The position numbers and the translations under genes were made by a program. The notes under the pieces were generated by a model. It did no database searches. It was not told where the DNA came from and worked only from the letters and a program-made list of their open reading frames with translations. 64,000 bases of DNA from an uncultured Clostridia bacterium (GTDB lineage: Bacteria > Bacillota > Clostridia > Oscillospirales > Oscillospiraceae): NCBI GenBank assembly GCA_946186375.1, contig CAMHMZ010000004.1:28710-92709 (forward strand), in the 5' to 3' direction. Shown piece by piece: positions 42,778 to 50,307 of this stretch (position 1 is the stretch's first letter; each line of letters starts with the position of its first letter).

Positions 42778-43830
42778 TTACGCTTCGCTCTGAGGCTTGA
42801 TATCTATTTTGTAGCCGGTGAGCTTGGCCGCCAGACGCGCGTTCTGGCCTTCCTTGCCGATGGCGAGGGAGAGCTGATTGTCCGGCACAATGACGCGGCA
42901 GCTCTTGCCGTCCTCGAGCATGGTGACGCTCAGCACCTCGGACGGAGAGAGCGAGGCCGCGATGTATTCCTCGGGCACTTCGCTGTATTTGATGATGTCG
43001 ATCTTTTCACCGCCGAGCTCATTGACGATGCTCGCCACGCGCCCGCCGCGCGGGCCGACGCAGGAGCCGATGGGGTCGACGTTCGGATCGGCCGACCACA
43101 CGGCCATCTTGGTGCGGCTGCCCGCCTCGCGGGCGATGGAGCGGATCTCCACGGTGCCGTCAAAGATCTCGGGCACCTCAAGCTCGAACAGGCGCTTGAC
43201 AAGGCCGGGGTGGGTGCGGCTGATGAGCACCTGCGGGCCGCGCGTGGAGTTGCGGACCTCGACCACGTAGACCTTGATGCGGTCGCCCTCCTTGAGCTCC
43301 TCCGTCTTGATGCGCTCGTTGGCAGAGAGCAGAGCCTCGGTAAACTCGCTGTTTGAGGAGATGCGGATGCCTACGCTGCCGCTCTTCGGGTCGATATGGG
43401 AGACGACGCCGGTGAGGATCTCGTGCTCCTTGGAGGTGAACTGCTCGTAGATGATGCCGCGCTCGGCCTCGCGGATGCCCTGGACGATGACGTTCTTGGC
43501 AGACTGCGCGGCAATGCGGCCGAATTTCTTGGTCTCCACCGGGACGCCCACGACGTCGCCGAGCTTGGCGCGGCGGCTGATTTTCTTGGCGGCCTCCAGC
43601 GTGATCTCGAGGTTGGGATCCTCCACCTCTTCGACGACGGTCTTGTTCACGACCATCTCGATGCGCTTCTTCTCCTCGTCGAGAATGATCTCCACGTTAT
43701 CGCCGCACTCGGGATTGTCGCGGTGGAAGGCCGTCAGCATGGCCTGCTTGATCTTCTCGTACATATATCCGCGGGGAATGCCCTTTTCCTTCTCGATCAT
43801 TTCGATGGCTTCAAAAAACTCTGCGTTCAT
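42778..43830 (-). CDS. nusA: Transcription termination/antitermination protein NusA
   Basis: The 350-residue product has the N-terminal RNA-polymerase-binding domain, an S1 domain (HEILTGVVSHIDPKSGSVGI), and two KH domains (DPIGSCVGPRGGRVASIVNELGGEKIDII and LAIGKEGQNARLAAKLTGYKIDI). There are no C-terminal acidic repeats, as is normal for Firmicutes. It is the second gene of the rimP operon, whose leader has a terminator that NusA itself could regulate. Confidence 0.97.
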   Translation of the reverse strand: MNAEFFEAIEMIEKEKGIPRGYMYEKIKQAMLTAFHRDNPECGDNVEIILDEEKKRIEMVVNKTVVEEVEDPNLEITLEAAKKISRRAKLGDVVGVPVETKKFGRIAAQSAKNVIVQGIREAERGIIYEQFTSKEHEILTGVVSHIDPKSGSVGIRISSNSEFTEALLSANERIKTEELKEGDRIKVYVVEVRNSTRGPQVLISRTHPGLVKRLFELEVPEIFDGTVEIRSIAREAGSRTKMAVWSADPNVDPIGSCVGPRGGRVASIVNELGGEKIDIIKYSEVPEEYIAASLSPSEVLSVTMLEDGKSCRVIVPDNQLSLAIGKEGQNARLAAKLTGYKIDIKPQSEA

Positions 43831-43869
43831 GTTTCCCTGACCCCTTTATCAAAATATCTCCTCAAACTG

Positions 43870-44325
43870 TCAGAAGCTGACGCGCAGACGCACCTGCGCT
43901 ACCTGCGCCTTGTCGAAGCTGTGCTCGGCTTTGCCCACCGTGACGGTGACACGCCCGTCCTCATAGCCTGTGAGCACGCCGTCATAGACCTTGCTGCCGC
44001 CGACCGGCTGGTAGAGCCGGACCTGGACGTCGCTGCCCATGAACTGCTCAAAATCGCGCGGACGCTTCAGCTCGCGCTCGGCCCCGGCGGAGCCGACCTC
44101 GAAGACATAGCTCTCCGGCACGGGATCGGCCTCGTCCAGCAGCGGATCGAGCCGGCGGCTGATGCGCTCGCAGTCGTCGATGGAGACGCCGCCCTCCTTG
44201 TCGATATAAACGCGCAGGTACCACTCCCCCGCCTCGCGGACGTATTCCACATCCCAGAGGCTGCAGCCCTCTTCTTCGACGACGGGCTGTGCCAGCGCGG
44301 CAACCTGCTCGGTGATCTTGCTCAT
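43870..44325 (-). CDS. rimP: Ribosome maturation factor RimP
   Basis: The 151-residue product has LAQPVVEEEGCSLWDVEYVREAGEWYLRVYID, GGVSIDDCERISRRLDPLLDE and YVFEVGSAGAERELK, the RimP signature, and assists 30S maturation. The ATG at 44325 follows GGAAAGGAACGGAGC; the longer frame from 44391 would run through the leader hairpin and is rejected. It is the first gene of the operon. Confidence 0.94.
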   Translation of the reverse strand: MSKITEQVAALAQPVVEEEGCSLWDVEYVREAGEWYLRVYIDKEGGVSIDDCERISRRLDPLLDEADPVPESYVFEVGSAGAERELKRPRDFEQFMGSDVQVRLYQPVGGSKVYDGVLTGYEDGRVTVTVGKAEHSFDKAQVAQVRLRVSF

Positions 44326-44364
44326 GCTCCGTTCCTTTCCTGTTTCTGCCAAGGGCAAAAGTCT

Positions 44365-44394
44365 CATAAAAAGGAGTGGGCGAAAACCCACTCC
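44365..44394 (-). terminator. Intrinsic terminator in the rimP-nusA leader (attenuator candidate)
   Basis: On the minus strand GGAGTGGG (44387-44394) and CCCACTCC (44373-44380) form an 8-bp stem with a six-base loop, followed by TTTTTATG. It lies about 20 bases after the predicted start site and 40 bases before the rimP ATG, so it must be read through for the operon to be expressed. In Bacillus subtilis, as I recall, the nusA operon is autoregulated by a NusA-dependent leader terminator. Confidence 0.75.
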
Positions 44395-44420
44395 ATCAAT
44401 ACCATAATCCTACCTTGCCT

Positions 44421-44449
44421 ATCATAGCACTCCCGGCGCAGGAAAGCAA
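44421..44449 (-). promoter_or_regulatory. Promoter of the rimP-nusA-infB operon
   Basis: On the minus strand TTGCTT (44444-44449) and TATGAT (44421-44426) are separated by 17 bases. Confidence 0.8.
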
Positions 44450-44477
44450 GCTTTTTTTGCGTTTTGCCGCTTAGGGT

Positions 44478-44508
44478 GAAAACGGCCGCCCTGTCTGGCG
44501 GGCGGCCG
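44478..44508 (-). terminator. Terminator after the DD-carboxypeptidase gene
   Basis: On the minus strand CGGCCGCCC/GGGCGGCCG has an eight-base loop and is followed by TTTTCA. Confidence 0.75.
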
Positions 44509-44515
44509 CAGCGGA

Positions 44516-45370
44516 TCAATAGGCGCCGAAGGTGAACTCCGGATCGTAGTGCGCGTAAAACTCCTCGTAGCAGATGCCGTGCTCCATGATGAAGGTCGCG
44601 GCCTCCTTGCCGACATAGCGGTAATGGTAAGGCTCGTCCCAGCCGGTGAGCAGGAGCTTGCGCGTGGGATAGCGCTTGATAAAGCCGTAGTCGGCACAGA
44701 TGCTGTCGAGATAGGCGAAAAACTCCTGGTTCATGTTCTCGTACACGAGACGGCTGCGCTGCCGGTCGAGGATATCGACGGCATAGCCAAGCTGATGCTC
44801 GCTGCTGCCGGGGAACATGACGATGGTGCGCGCCTCGGCCACGGCGAGCTGATAGCGCTCGTCCATATAGTCGCTGACGGGCGGGTTCATGCCCATGGCG
44901 ATCTGGCTGGCCTTGCCGTTGAAGAGCTTTTCCTGATAGGAATAGGAGCGGTAGGCGCCCGCGATATAGGGCGTATAGCCGTGATCGCGCAGATCCTGCA
45001 GCATCTCCTCCAGATAGGGCAGCACCTCGGCGTCAAACAGCATGTTCGTGCCGCTGATCGTGCCCGTCTCCTCCGGCGCGAAGGCCGAGGAGAGCAGATG
45101 CGTGTCGTTGACGATGGCGTACTGACGCTTGTCCGTCAGATCGTCCTTGGTGAGCTTCGGCCATTTGACGGCGTTCGGATCGGGCGTGGGCGTCGCGTCC
45201 GGGTCAAGGAAGGTGAAGGTATCGGCGCTCGTGAGGCCGCCCTGGGCGCCGTCGAATACGATGCTCGCCGTGCGGTCGAGCCGCGCGTTGATGACCAGAT
45301 AAAGTGCCAGAATGAGCCCTGCCATCTCCAAAAGCCATACGACCTTGTTTCGCTGCTTTTTCCCGGCCAT
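44516..45370 (-). CDS. M15B-family D-alanyl-D-alanine carboxypeptidase (VanY/DdcP-like)
   Basis: The 284-residue protein has an N-terminal membrane anchor (VVWLLEMAGLILALYLVI) and an extracytoplasmic M15B peptidase domain. It carries GAYRSYSYQEKLF, the zinc motif SSEHQLGYAVDI (SxHxxGxAxD), and the late motif DEPYHYRYVG, a variant of ExWHxRYVG. It would trim the terminal D-Ala of peptidoglycan stems. The ATG at 45370 follows AAAGGAGAG; the much longer frame upstream crosses its own promoter. Confidence 0.9.
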   Translation of the reverse strand: MAGKKQRNKVVWLLEMAGLILALYLVINARLDRTASIVFDGAQGGLTSADTFTFLDPDATPTPDPNAVKWPKLTKDDLTDKRQYAIVNDTHLLSSAFAPEETGTISGTNMLFDAEVLPYLEEMLQDLRDHGYTPYIAGAYRSYSYQEKLFNGKASQIAMGMNPPVSDYMDERYQLAVAEARTIVMFPGSSEHQLGYAVDILDRQRSRLVYENMNQEFFAYLDSICADYGFIKRYPTRKLLLTGWDEPYHYRYVGKEAATFIMEHGICYEEFYAHYDPEFTFGAY

Positions 45371-45409
45371 AGCGCCCGCTCTCCTTTCCGCACAGGATGA
45401 TTTTTGGGT

Positions 45410-45438
45410 ATTATACCACGCTGCGGAGAAGAATTCAA
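45410..45438 (-). promoter_or_regulatory. Promoter of the DD-carboxypeptidase gene
   Basis: On the minus strand TTGAAT (45433-45438) and TATAAT (45410-45415) are separated by 17 bases. Confidence 0.8.
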
Positions 45439-45479
45439 GTCTGCGGCGTTCAGCGCCCTTTTTCTGCCTTTTTTTGCGC

Positions 45480-45556
45480 AAAAAAGAACAGCCCCCCGGA
45501 TCCCGTTTTACGATCCAAAGGTCTGCTGAACGGTGCTCTTTTCCAAGCCCCAACAA
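45480..45556 (-). ncRNA. Candidate short RNA with its own promoter and terminator
   Basis: Downstream of the promoter at 45563-45590 (minus) about 75 bases are transcribed before a G/C-rich hairpin (arms around 45486-45530, with GGATC/GATCC inside) and a TTTTTT run. No start codon with a ribosome site is present. The next gene has its own promoter after this terminator, so the product is probably a free small RNA or an attenuated leader. The family is not recognised. Confidence 0.45.
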
Positions 45557-45562
45557 AATAAA

Positions 45563-45590
45563 TATATAATGCGTCGGCCTTATCTGTCAA
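45563..45590 (-). promoter_or_regulatory. Promoter of the short RNA
   Basis: On the minus strand TTGACA (45585-45590) and TATATA (45563-45568) are separated by 16 bases. The exact -10 register is ambiguous within the TATATATT run. Confidence 0.65.
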
Positions 45591-45593
45591 GGG

Positions 45594-45627
45594 AAAACGG
45601 CTGGTTTTCTTTACCAGAGCCGTTTTT
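45594..45627 (+). other. Hairpin with T-run on the plus strand, unassigned
   Basis: AAAACGGCTGGT pairs with ACCA-GA-GCCGTTTT and is followed by TTTTT. It looks like a plus-strand terminator, but I see no plus-strand transcript that would need it. Confidence 0.4.
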
Positions 45628-45674
45628 CTATCATTTGCCCAAGTATTTGCTGTGCGATTTGTATAATTTACCAC

Positions 45675-45703
45675 TTGTTTTCCGCGCTTCTTTTGTGTAT
45701 ATT
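45675..45703 (+). promoter_or_regulatory. Promoter of the structured RNA
   Basis: TTGTTT (45675-45680) and TATATT (45698-45703) are separated by 17 bases. Confidence 0.7.
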
Positions 45704-45710
45704 ATAGCCA

Positions 45711-45990
45711 GAAAGAACAAGAAAGAGCTTGTAAGAGCCTCCCAAAGGCAGTGGGAAGGCTGCTCGCCCCGGGCGATGGCATCGAGAACGAAGGCAGAGT
45801 GTATCTCACTTACGAGATGGGATCGTGACGGTCCGCAAAAGTGCCATGGAGGGTCTTGGTGATCCCGGGTCTACGAACAATCTGAAGAAAGAGAGGTAAC
45901 CAGGATGTTAGATACCAAGAATTCAGAGAAATAACCCCTGACTGTACGCGGATGGTATTTGGATGGCAGTCAGGGGTTATTTCTTTTTAT
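45711..45990 (+). ncRNA. Structured non-coding RNA, family unresolved (raiA motif or 6S RNA are candidates)
   Basis: A strong promoter is followed by about 200 G-rich bases without a ribosome site or plausible frame and then by a powerful terminator. A long-range pairing joins AAGAGCCTCC (45733-45742) with GGAGGGTCTT (45848-45857). Directly stacked on it, ATGGCA (45776-45781) pairs with TGCCAT (45842-45847). A local hairpin AGCCTCCCA/TGGGAAGGCT (45736-45744 with 45752-45761) uses the same bases as the long-range stem, so the two are mutually exclusive. Two CCCGGG segments (45768-45773, 45864-45869) could kiss. Length and multi-stem form would fit a raiA-motif-like RNA of Clostridia, but I cannot confirm this from memory of the consensus. 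It stands alone between a carboxypeptidase gene and an FRG gene. Confidence 0.7.
45928..45989 (+). terminator. Terminator of the structured RNA
   Basis: The 17-bp perfect stem 45928-45944 with 45967-45983 has a 22-base loop and is followed by TTTTTA. Confidence 0.92.
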
Positions 45991-46102
45991 ATACAGTTCG
46001 GCCCGGAGGGGTCGTTTTTTTATGCCTGTTTTCAGCCGTGCCCTTGACGAAGAGGGAAAAAAGCGATAGGATTTGAGCAGAAACTGCACTCGGAGGCCGC
46101 TT

Positions 46103-46918
46103 ATGATCAGAGAAATACGCATCGACAGGATCGAGGAACTCATTCCCCTGCTCAGCGATCAGGAATACCGCCCGGATCTCGACCGGCACCGCAGCCCCTA
46201 CGTCTATCGTGGCATGACGGACGCGGCCTTTGACATGACCACCAGCCTGCGCCGCAACTGCAAGGAACTGCAGCGGACGCTGGAGCCTGCGATTTTGAAA
46301 AACTTCGCCAAGTACGCCGTGATCGAGGATCCCACCGTCTATCAGTCCATCTGGCGGCAGATGTTCCTCGGCCAGCACCACGGCCTGCCGACGCGGCTGC
46401 TGGACTGGACGCAGTCGGCGCTGGTGGCGCTGCACTTTGCCGTGACGGATGACAACATGGAGGCCATGGACGACCACGACTGTATGGTGTGGCGGCTCGA
46501 TATCGCGGAACTGCACAGCCTCCTGCCGGAGCGTTACCGCGCCATCATGGAGCAGTATAAGGCCGAGGTCTTTTCGGTAGACATGCTGGACGCGGCGGCC
46601 AGCAGCCTGTCAAGCTATGATGAGGACATGGGCGATCACGCCATGGTCGTTCTGGAGCCGCCCTCTCTTGACGCGCGCATCGTCAACCAGTATTCCTTCT
46701 TCTCCGTCACGCCCATGGGCATGGACCGCGTGGAGGAATTTCTGGACCGGTACACAAGCAACACGGTCAAGTACGTCATCAGCAAGGATCTGCGCTGGCG
46801 TATCCGGGACATGCTCGACCAGCTCAACATGTCCGAGCGCATCGTCTATCCGGGGCTCGACGGCTTGAGCCGCTGGATCGCCCGGCACTACTATGTCAAG
46901 GGGCAGAAAGAAGAATGA
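46103..46918 (+). CDS. FRG-domain protein
   Basis: The 271-residue protein has the FRG signature: YVYRGMTD early, then FLGQHHGLPTRLLDWTQSALVALHFAV, and a C-terminal region ending near IARHYYVKGQ. FRG domains are found alone or fused to effectors in phage and defence contexts, and their biochemical role is unknown. Here it is a single gene with a GGAGG ribosome site, a terminator behind it and no toxin or phage genes nearby. The ATG at 46103 is used; ten upstream in-frame residues are omitted. Confidence 0.85.
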   Translation: MIREIRIDRIEELIPLLSDQEYRPDLDRHRSPYVYRGMTDAAFDMTTSLRRNCKELQRTLEPAILKNFAKYAVIEDPTVYQSIWRQMFLGQHHGLPTRLLDWTQSALVALHFAVTDDNMEAMDDHDCMVWRLDIAELHSLLPERYRAIMEQYKAEVFSVDMLDAAASSLSSYDEDMGDHAMVVLEPPSLDARIVNQYSFFSVTPMGMDRVEEFLDRYTSNTVKYVISKDLRWRIRDMLDQLNMSERIVYPGLDGLSRWIARHYYVKGQKEE

Positions 46919-46921
46919 ACC

Positions 46922-46957
46922 GAAAGAGGCTGCGGGAGCAAATCCGCAGCCTCTTTT
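46922..46957. terminator. Bidirectional terminator between the FRG gene and asnA
   Basis: The 13-bp stem AAAGAGGCTGCGG/CCGCAGCCTCTTT has an eight-base loop and T-runs on both strands. Confidence 0.92.
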
Positions 46958-47000
46958 CAGCTTTCCGGGCGAAGGCCCTCGTTTTTGTAATACAAGATGC

Positions 47001-48014
47001 TTACAGCAGCGTGATCCCGGCTTTATGGCACGCTTCGACGGTCGGCACGTCCCAGATGGAGGCCTGTACCTCGCCGATATGCGCCTTGCCGAGCAGGAGC
47101 ATCGACAGTCTCGACTGTCCGATGCCGCCGCCCATGGTCAGCGGCAGCTCCCCGGCCAGCAGCATTTTGTGATACGGCAGCTCCCGCCGCTGTTCGCAGC
47201 CGGAGGCGACCAGCTGCCTCTCCAGCGCCTCGGGATCGACGCGGATGCCCATGGAGGAGATCTCCAGCGCGCAGTCCAGCACGCTGTCATAGAAGAGCAG
47301 ATCGCCGTTGAGCGTCCAGTCGTCATAGTCCGGCGCCCGACCGTCGTGCGGCCTGCCGGAGCGCAGCGGCGCGCCGATGCCGATGAGGAAGGCTGTGTGG
47401 TGCTCGCGCAAAAGCGCCAGCTCCCGCTCCTTCGGGCTGAGCGCGGGATAGCGGTCCTCCAGCTCCTGCGTGGTGACAAAGCAGACGTTCCTGTCGAGCT
47501 TGCCGAGCGAGCTTAACTGCGGATAAATGGCTTCGAGCGTATCCTGCGTGTCGCAGATCGCGCGGACGATCTCCATGACGGTGAGCTTGAGCTGGTCGAG
47601 ATTTCTCTCATGCGGCAATATCACTTTTTCCCAGTCCCACTGATCGACGTAGACGGAGTGAAGATTGTCCAGCTCGTCCTCGTCGCGCCGGATGGCGTTC
47701 ATGTCCGTATACAGGCCCTTGCCCGGGAAAAAGCCGTAGCGCTTGAGCGCGAGACGCTTCCACTTGGCCAGCGACTGCACGACCTCCGCGCGCGTGTCGG
47801 AATGCAGGATGTCAAAGGAGACCGGCCGCTCGTGCCCGTTCAAATTGTCGTTGAGGCCCGAGCCCTCGGCCACAAAAAGCGGCGCGGAAACGCGGTGCAG
47901 ATTGAGAAGCGCTCCGAGCCTGTCTTCAAACAGGCGCTTGAGCAGGCTGATCGCCTTCTGTGTTTCATAGATATCGAGAAGGCTCCGGTAGCCCTCCGGG
48001 ATGACTGTCCGCAT
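47001..48014 (-). CDS. asnA: Aspartate--ammonia ligase AsnA
   Basis: AsnA makes asparagine from aspartate, ATP and ammonia. The 337-residue product starts MRTVIPEGYRSLLDIYETQKAI, has LFVAEGSGLNDNLNGHERPV, YTDMNAIRRDEDELDNLHSVYVDQWDWEKVI, and the C-terminal GGGIGQSRLSMLLLGKAHIGEVQ, all typical. The last block resembles class II aminoacyl-tRNA synthetase motif 3. No T-box or other riboswitch is seen upstream. It lies 18 bases after a DUF4364 gene and may be co-transcribed with it. Confidence 0.97.
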   Translation of the reverse strand: MRTVIPEGYRSLLDIYETQKAISLLKRLFEDRLGALLNLHRVSAPLFVAEGSGLNDNLNGHERPVSFDILHSDTRAEVVQSLAKWKRLALKRYGFFPGKGLYTDMNAIRRDEDELDNLHSVYVDQWDWEKVILPHERNLDQLKLTVMEIVRAICDTQDTLEAIYPQLSSLGKLDRNVCFVTTQELEDRYPALSPKERELALLREHHTAFLIGIGAPLRSGRPHDGRAPDYDDWTLNGDLLFYDSVLDCALEISSMGIRVDPEALERQLVASGCEQRRELPYHKMLLAGELPLTMGGGIGQSRLSMLLLGKAHIGEVQASIWDVPTVEACHKAGITLL

Positions 48015-48032
48015 CGTGTTCCTCCTCCCCTG

Positions 48033-48548
48033 TTATTCCTCCAAAAGCGCGACGAGGCGCTGATAATAGCCCTCGGCGTCCTTGCGGAAACGCTTTTCCA
48101 TGCGCTTGGCCTGCTCTTCCCCGGCGCAGAGGAGCTCGAGGTGCATGACCTCTCCTTTTCCGTCAGACATGGCGAGCGTCACATAGCAGCCGTCCTCGCG
48201 CACTTCGTGCCGGGCCGTGATCATCGCCGCGCGGCGCAGCTGCTCCTCGACGGGTGCGATCAGCTTGAGCGCCTTGCTGCGCACCGAGTACGGCAGGCTG
48301 CTCTCCACGGCGTCGGCGTTGCGCGCGCCCTTCTCCGTGATCCGGTAGCCCTCCTCCGACTCCTCGATGTTTCCACCCGTGACGAGCTGGCTCAGACACT
48401 CGGCATAGTCAAAATAGCCGATGCCGTCGTCGCACTGGCTGAGCCCGCGGAGCGTCTCCGCGTCGACAAAGCCGGGAAGCCGCCGCAGGATGAACAGAAT
48501 GAGGATCTTGATGTCACGACTCTCATGGATAAAACCGAAATGATCCAT
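48033..48548 (-). CDS. DUF4364-family protein, winged-helix-like
   Basis: The 171-residue protein matches DUF4364 in size and in its start, DIKILILFILRRLPGFVDAETL. The N-terminal ~80 residues have a helix-turn-helix-like pattern (ECLSQLVTGGNIEESEEGYRITEKG), like a winged-helix regulator. The C-terminal part is mixed. The function is unknown; a regulatory role is inferred from the fold only. A promoter lies directly upstream. Confidence 0.75.
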   Translation of the reverse strand: MDHFGFIHESRDIKILILFILRRLPGFVDAETLRGLSQCDDGIGYFDYAECLSQLVTGGNIEESEEGYRITEKGARNADAVESSLPYSVRSKALKLIAPVEEQLRRAAMITARHEVREDGCYVTLAMSDGKGEVMHLELLCAGEEQAKRMEKRFRKDAEGYYQRLVALLEE

Positions 48549-48573
48549 CTCACGACCTCCGTTTCTTTTTAAT

Positions 48574-48602
48574 AGGATAGACTAAACGCGCCTTTTTTTC
48601 AA
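48574..48602 (-). promoter_or_regulatory. Promoter of the DUF4364-asnA unit
   Basis: On the minus strand TTGAAA (48597-48602) and TATCCT (48574-48579) are separated by 17 bases. Confidence 0.6.
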
Positions 48603-48681
48603 GTGAAAATTCACACCTTCTCTCTCCGGGGCGCATAGACTGTACTGAAGTTTCTTCAATCATGCGACAGGAGGTACTTGT

Positions 48682-49470
48682 ATGGCCGAAAAAGTGGTGA
48701 ACGGGGGCGAGAGCCCGGCGGCGATCACCCAAGCCGCAGGCGTCAGCACCCGGAAAATATTCGACAGCTGCAAAGACAAGGACTGCGTGGACGATCTGCG
48801 GGTCTATCCGACGGTCAGCGCGCAAGCCTACATAGACAACGCCCTCAGCCTGCGGCCGCGCAGCGCGGAGCTTCTGTATGTGGACGTCAGCGTCTCCCCC
48901 ATCAGCTTCAATCGCGGCTATTATACCGTCGACTGCACCTATTTCTACCGCGTGACCGGCGATACCTTCCCGGCCGGAGAGACCGTGACAGGACTGGCGA
49001 TCTTCGATAAGCGCGTGATGCTCTTCGGCAGCGTCGCCAGCGTCAAGAGCTTCCGCTCGGACGACCCGAATCCCGCGGTGGACACGGGCGAGCTGCCGCT
49101 GGCCGTCGTCGACTCGGTCGACCCGATCGCCCTGCGGATGAAGCTGGCCGATCCCGGCGCTCCCCTCCCCGGCGAAACGGAGCAGCGCGACATCCCGGCC
49201 TTCATCAGCGCGGCCTTCAGCGAGCCGCTGGTGCTCTCCGACGCCGGGCGGCGCTGGTACGTCACGCTGGGCCAGTTCAGCCTCATCCGCCTCGAGCGCG
49301 ACACGCAGCTGCTGATCCCCGCCTACGATTACTCCGTCCCCGAGAAGGAGTGCCCCGGCGGCAGCGAGGACGATCCCTGTGCGCTCTTCGGCCGCATCCG
49401 TTTCCCGATGGAGGAGTTTTTCCCGCCCGACAGTGTCGCGGAAAGCGAGGATTATCGGAGTCTCCTATGA
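48682..49470 (+). CDS. Conserved hypothetical protein with a KIFDSCKDKDC motif
   Basis: The 262-residue protein begins with a low-complexity part and then KIFDSCKDKDCVDDLRVYPTV, a motif I have seen in conserved hypothetical proteins of Clostridia, possibly spore-associated. The rest is beta-rich with no membrane segment or signal peptide. Later Cys residues are in KECPGGSEDDPCALFGRI. The function is not known. The ATG follows ACAGGAGGTAC. It is followed by a strong terminator. Confidence 0.65.
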   Translation: MAEKVVNGGESPAAITQAAGVSTRKIFDSCKDKDCVDDLRVYPTVSAQAYIDNALSLRPRSAELLYVDVSVSPISFNRGYYTVDCTYFYRVTGDTFPAGETVTGLAIFDKRVMLFGSVASVKSFRSDDPNPAVDTGELPLAVVDSVDPIALRMKLADPGAPLPGETEQRDIPAFISAAFSEPLVLSDAGRRWYVTLGQFSLIRLERDTQLLIPAYDYSVPEKECPGGSEDDPCALFGRIRFPMEEFFPPDSVAESEDYRSLL

Positions 49471-49471
49471 C

Positions 49472-49510
49472 AAAACCCCGGCAGCAGAGTGCGCTGCCGG
49501 GGTCATTTTA
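49472..49510 (+). terminator. Terminator after the KIFDSCKDKDC protein gene
   Basis: The 11-bp stem ACCCCGGCAGC/GCTGCCGGGGT has a seven-base loop and is followed by CATTTTATTT. Confidence 0.85.
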
Positions 49511-49521
49511 TTTATTCCTTT

Positions 49522-50223
49522 TCAAAGCTTCGCCGCGGCAGCCTCGTCCAGATAGACTGTCACCTCGCTTGGGATCTGGAGGAAGGCGGCGGGCACCGCG
49601 CTGTCGTTTCTCGCGTAGAGCATGTCGAAGGCCGCCTTGGCCTTCTCCTCCCCGAAGGCGAGGACAAGGCTGCGCCTTGCCTCCGTGAGCGTCCGGATCC
49701 CGAGCGTCACGCCGCGCACGGGAACAAGCTCCTCGCCGCCGAACAGTGCGGCCAGCTCCCGGCGCGTGGCCGGGGCGAGCTTTTGCAGATGCGCGCGCGA
49801 GTCAAAGGGCGTGGCCGGTTCGTTAAAGCCGAGCCGCGCGTTCCATCCGATGCCCAAAATCGCGAGATCCAGCCCGCCGAGACGCGCGAGAGCCTCGTCC
49901 GCCTCCTGCGGTGCGGCACAGGAGAGAAGATGAAAACGCCCGTCGGAAAGAGAAGCCCCGGCAAAGGCGGCCTTGACGCGCGCCTCGCAGGAGCGCGGAT
50001 CCGTTCCGTCAAGGCCCTCGAATTCCGATATGATAAACAGCTCCGTCTCCGAAAGCTCGAGCGCCCCGCTCGCGCTCATGGCGGCCAGCCGTTCATACAA
50101 GGCCAGGCATTCCTCGTCCGGCGCAAGCGCGACGACGGCGTTCGGCTTTGCTTTCAAAATCCGGCCGATCTCCTCCGCGGCCTGCCCGATCGCCTGCTCG
50201 CGGGACAAAATGAGCGTTTTCAT
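49522..50223 (-). CDS. NagB-like protein with altered active site
   Basis: The 233-residue protein has the length and fold markers of glucosamine-6-phosphate deaminase/isomerase: a conserved LGIGWNARLGFNEPATPFDSRAH block and KTLILSREQAIGQAAEEI at the start. Compared with Escherichia coli NagB (Asp72, Asp141, His143, Glu148), the aligned positions are Ser, Asn, Arg and Glu, so only Glu148 is kept. It therefore probably does not deaminate glucosamine 6-phosphate, but may bind a sugar phosphate as a sensor or do another reaction. The ATG at 50223 gives the family length. No nagA or nagE is nearby. It diverges from DUF421-DUF4363 genes. Confidence 0.75.
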   Translation of the reverse strand: MKTLILSREQAIGQAAEEIGRILKAKPNAVVALAPDEECLALYERLAAMSASGALELSETELFIISEFEGLDGTDPRSCEARVKAAFAGASLSDGRFHLLSCAAPQEADEALARLGGLDLAILGIGWNARLGFNEPATPFDSRAHLQKLAPATRRELAALFGGEELVPVRGVTLGIRTLTEARRSLVLAFGEEKAKAAFDMLYARNDSAVPAAFLQIPSEVTVYLDEAAAAKL

Positions 50224-50307
50224 GACGTGTTCCTCCGTATGTTTTCTGTGTTTTCGGAAAGGATAATCCCAGATCGCGCCTTGCCGCGGGAAAGGGATCT
50301 CCTTAAC

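Noticed and set aside
47001..48602. A T-box or amino-acid riboswitch controlling asnA
   Set aside because: Only 18 bases separate asnA from the upstream gene, and the region before that gene is too short and lacks the conserved T-box sequence.
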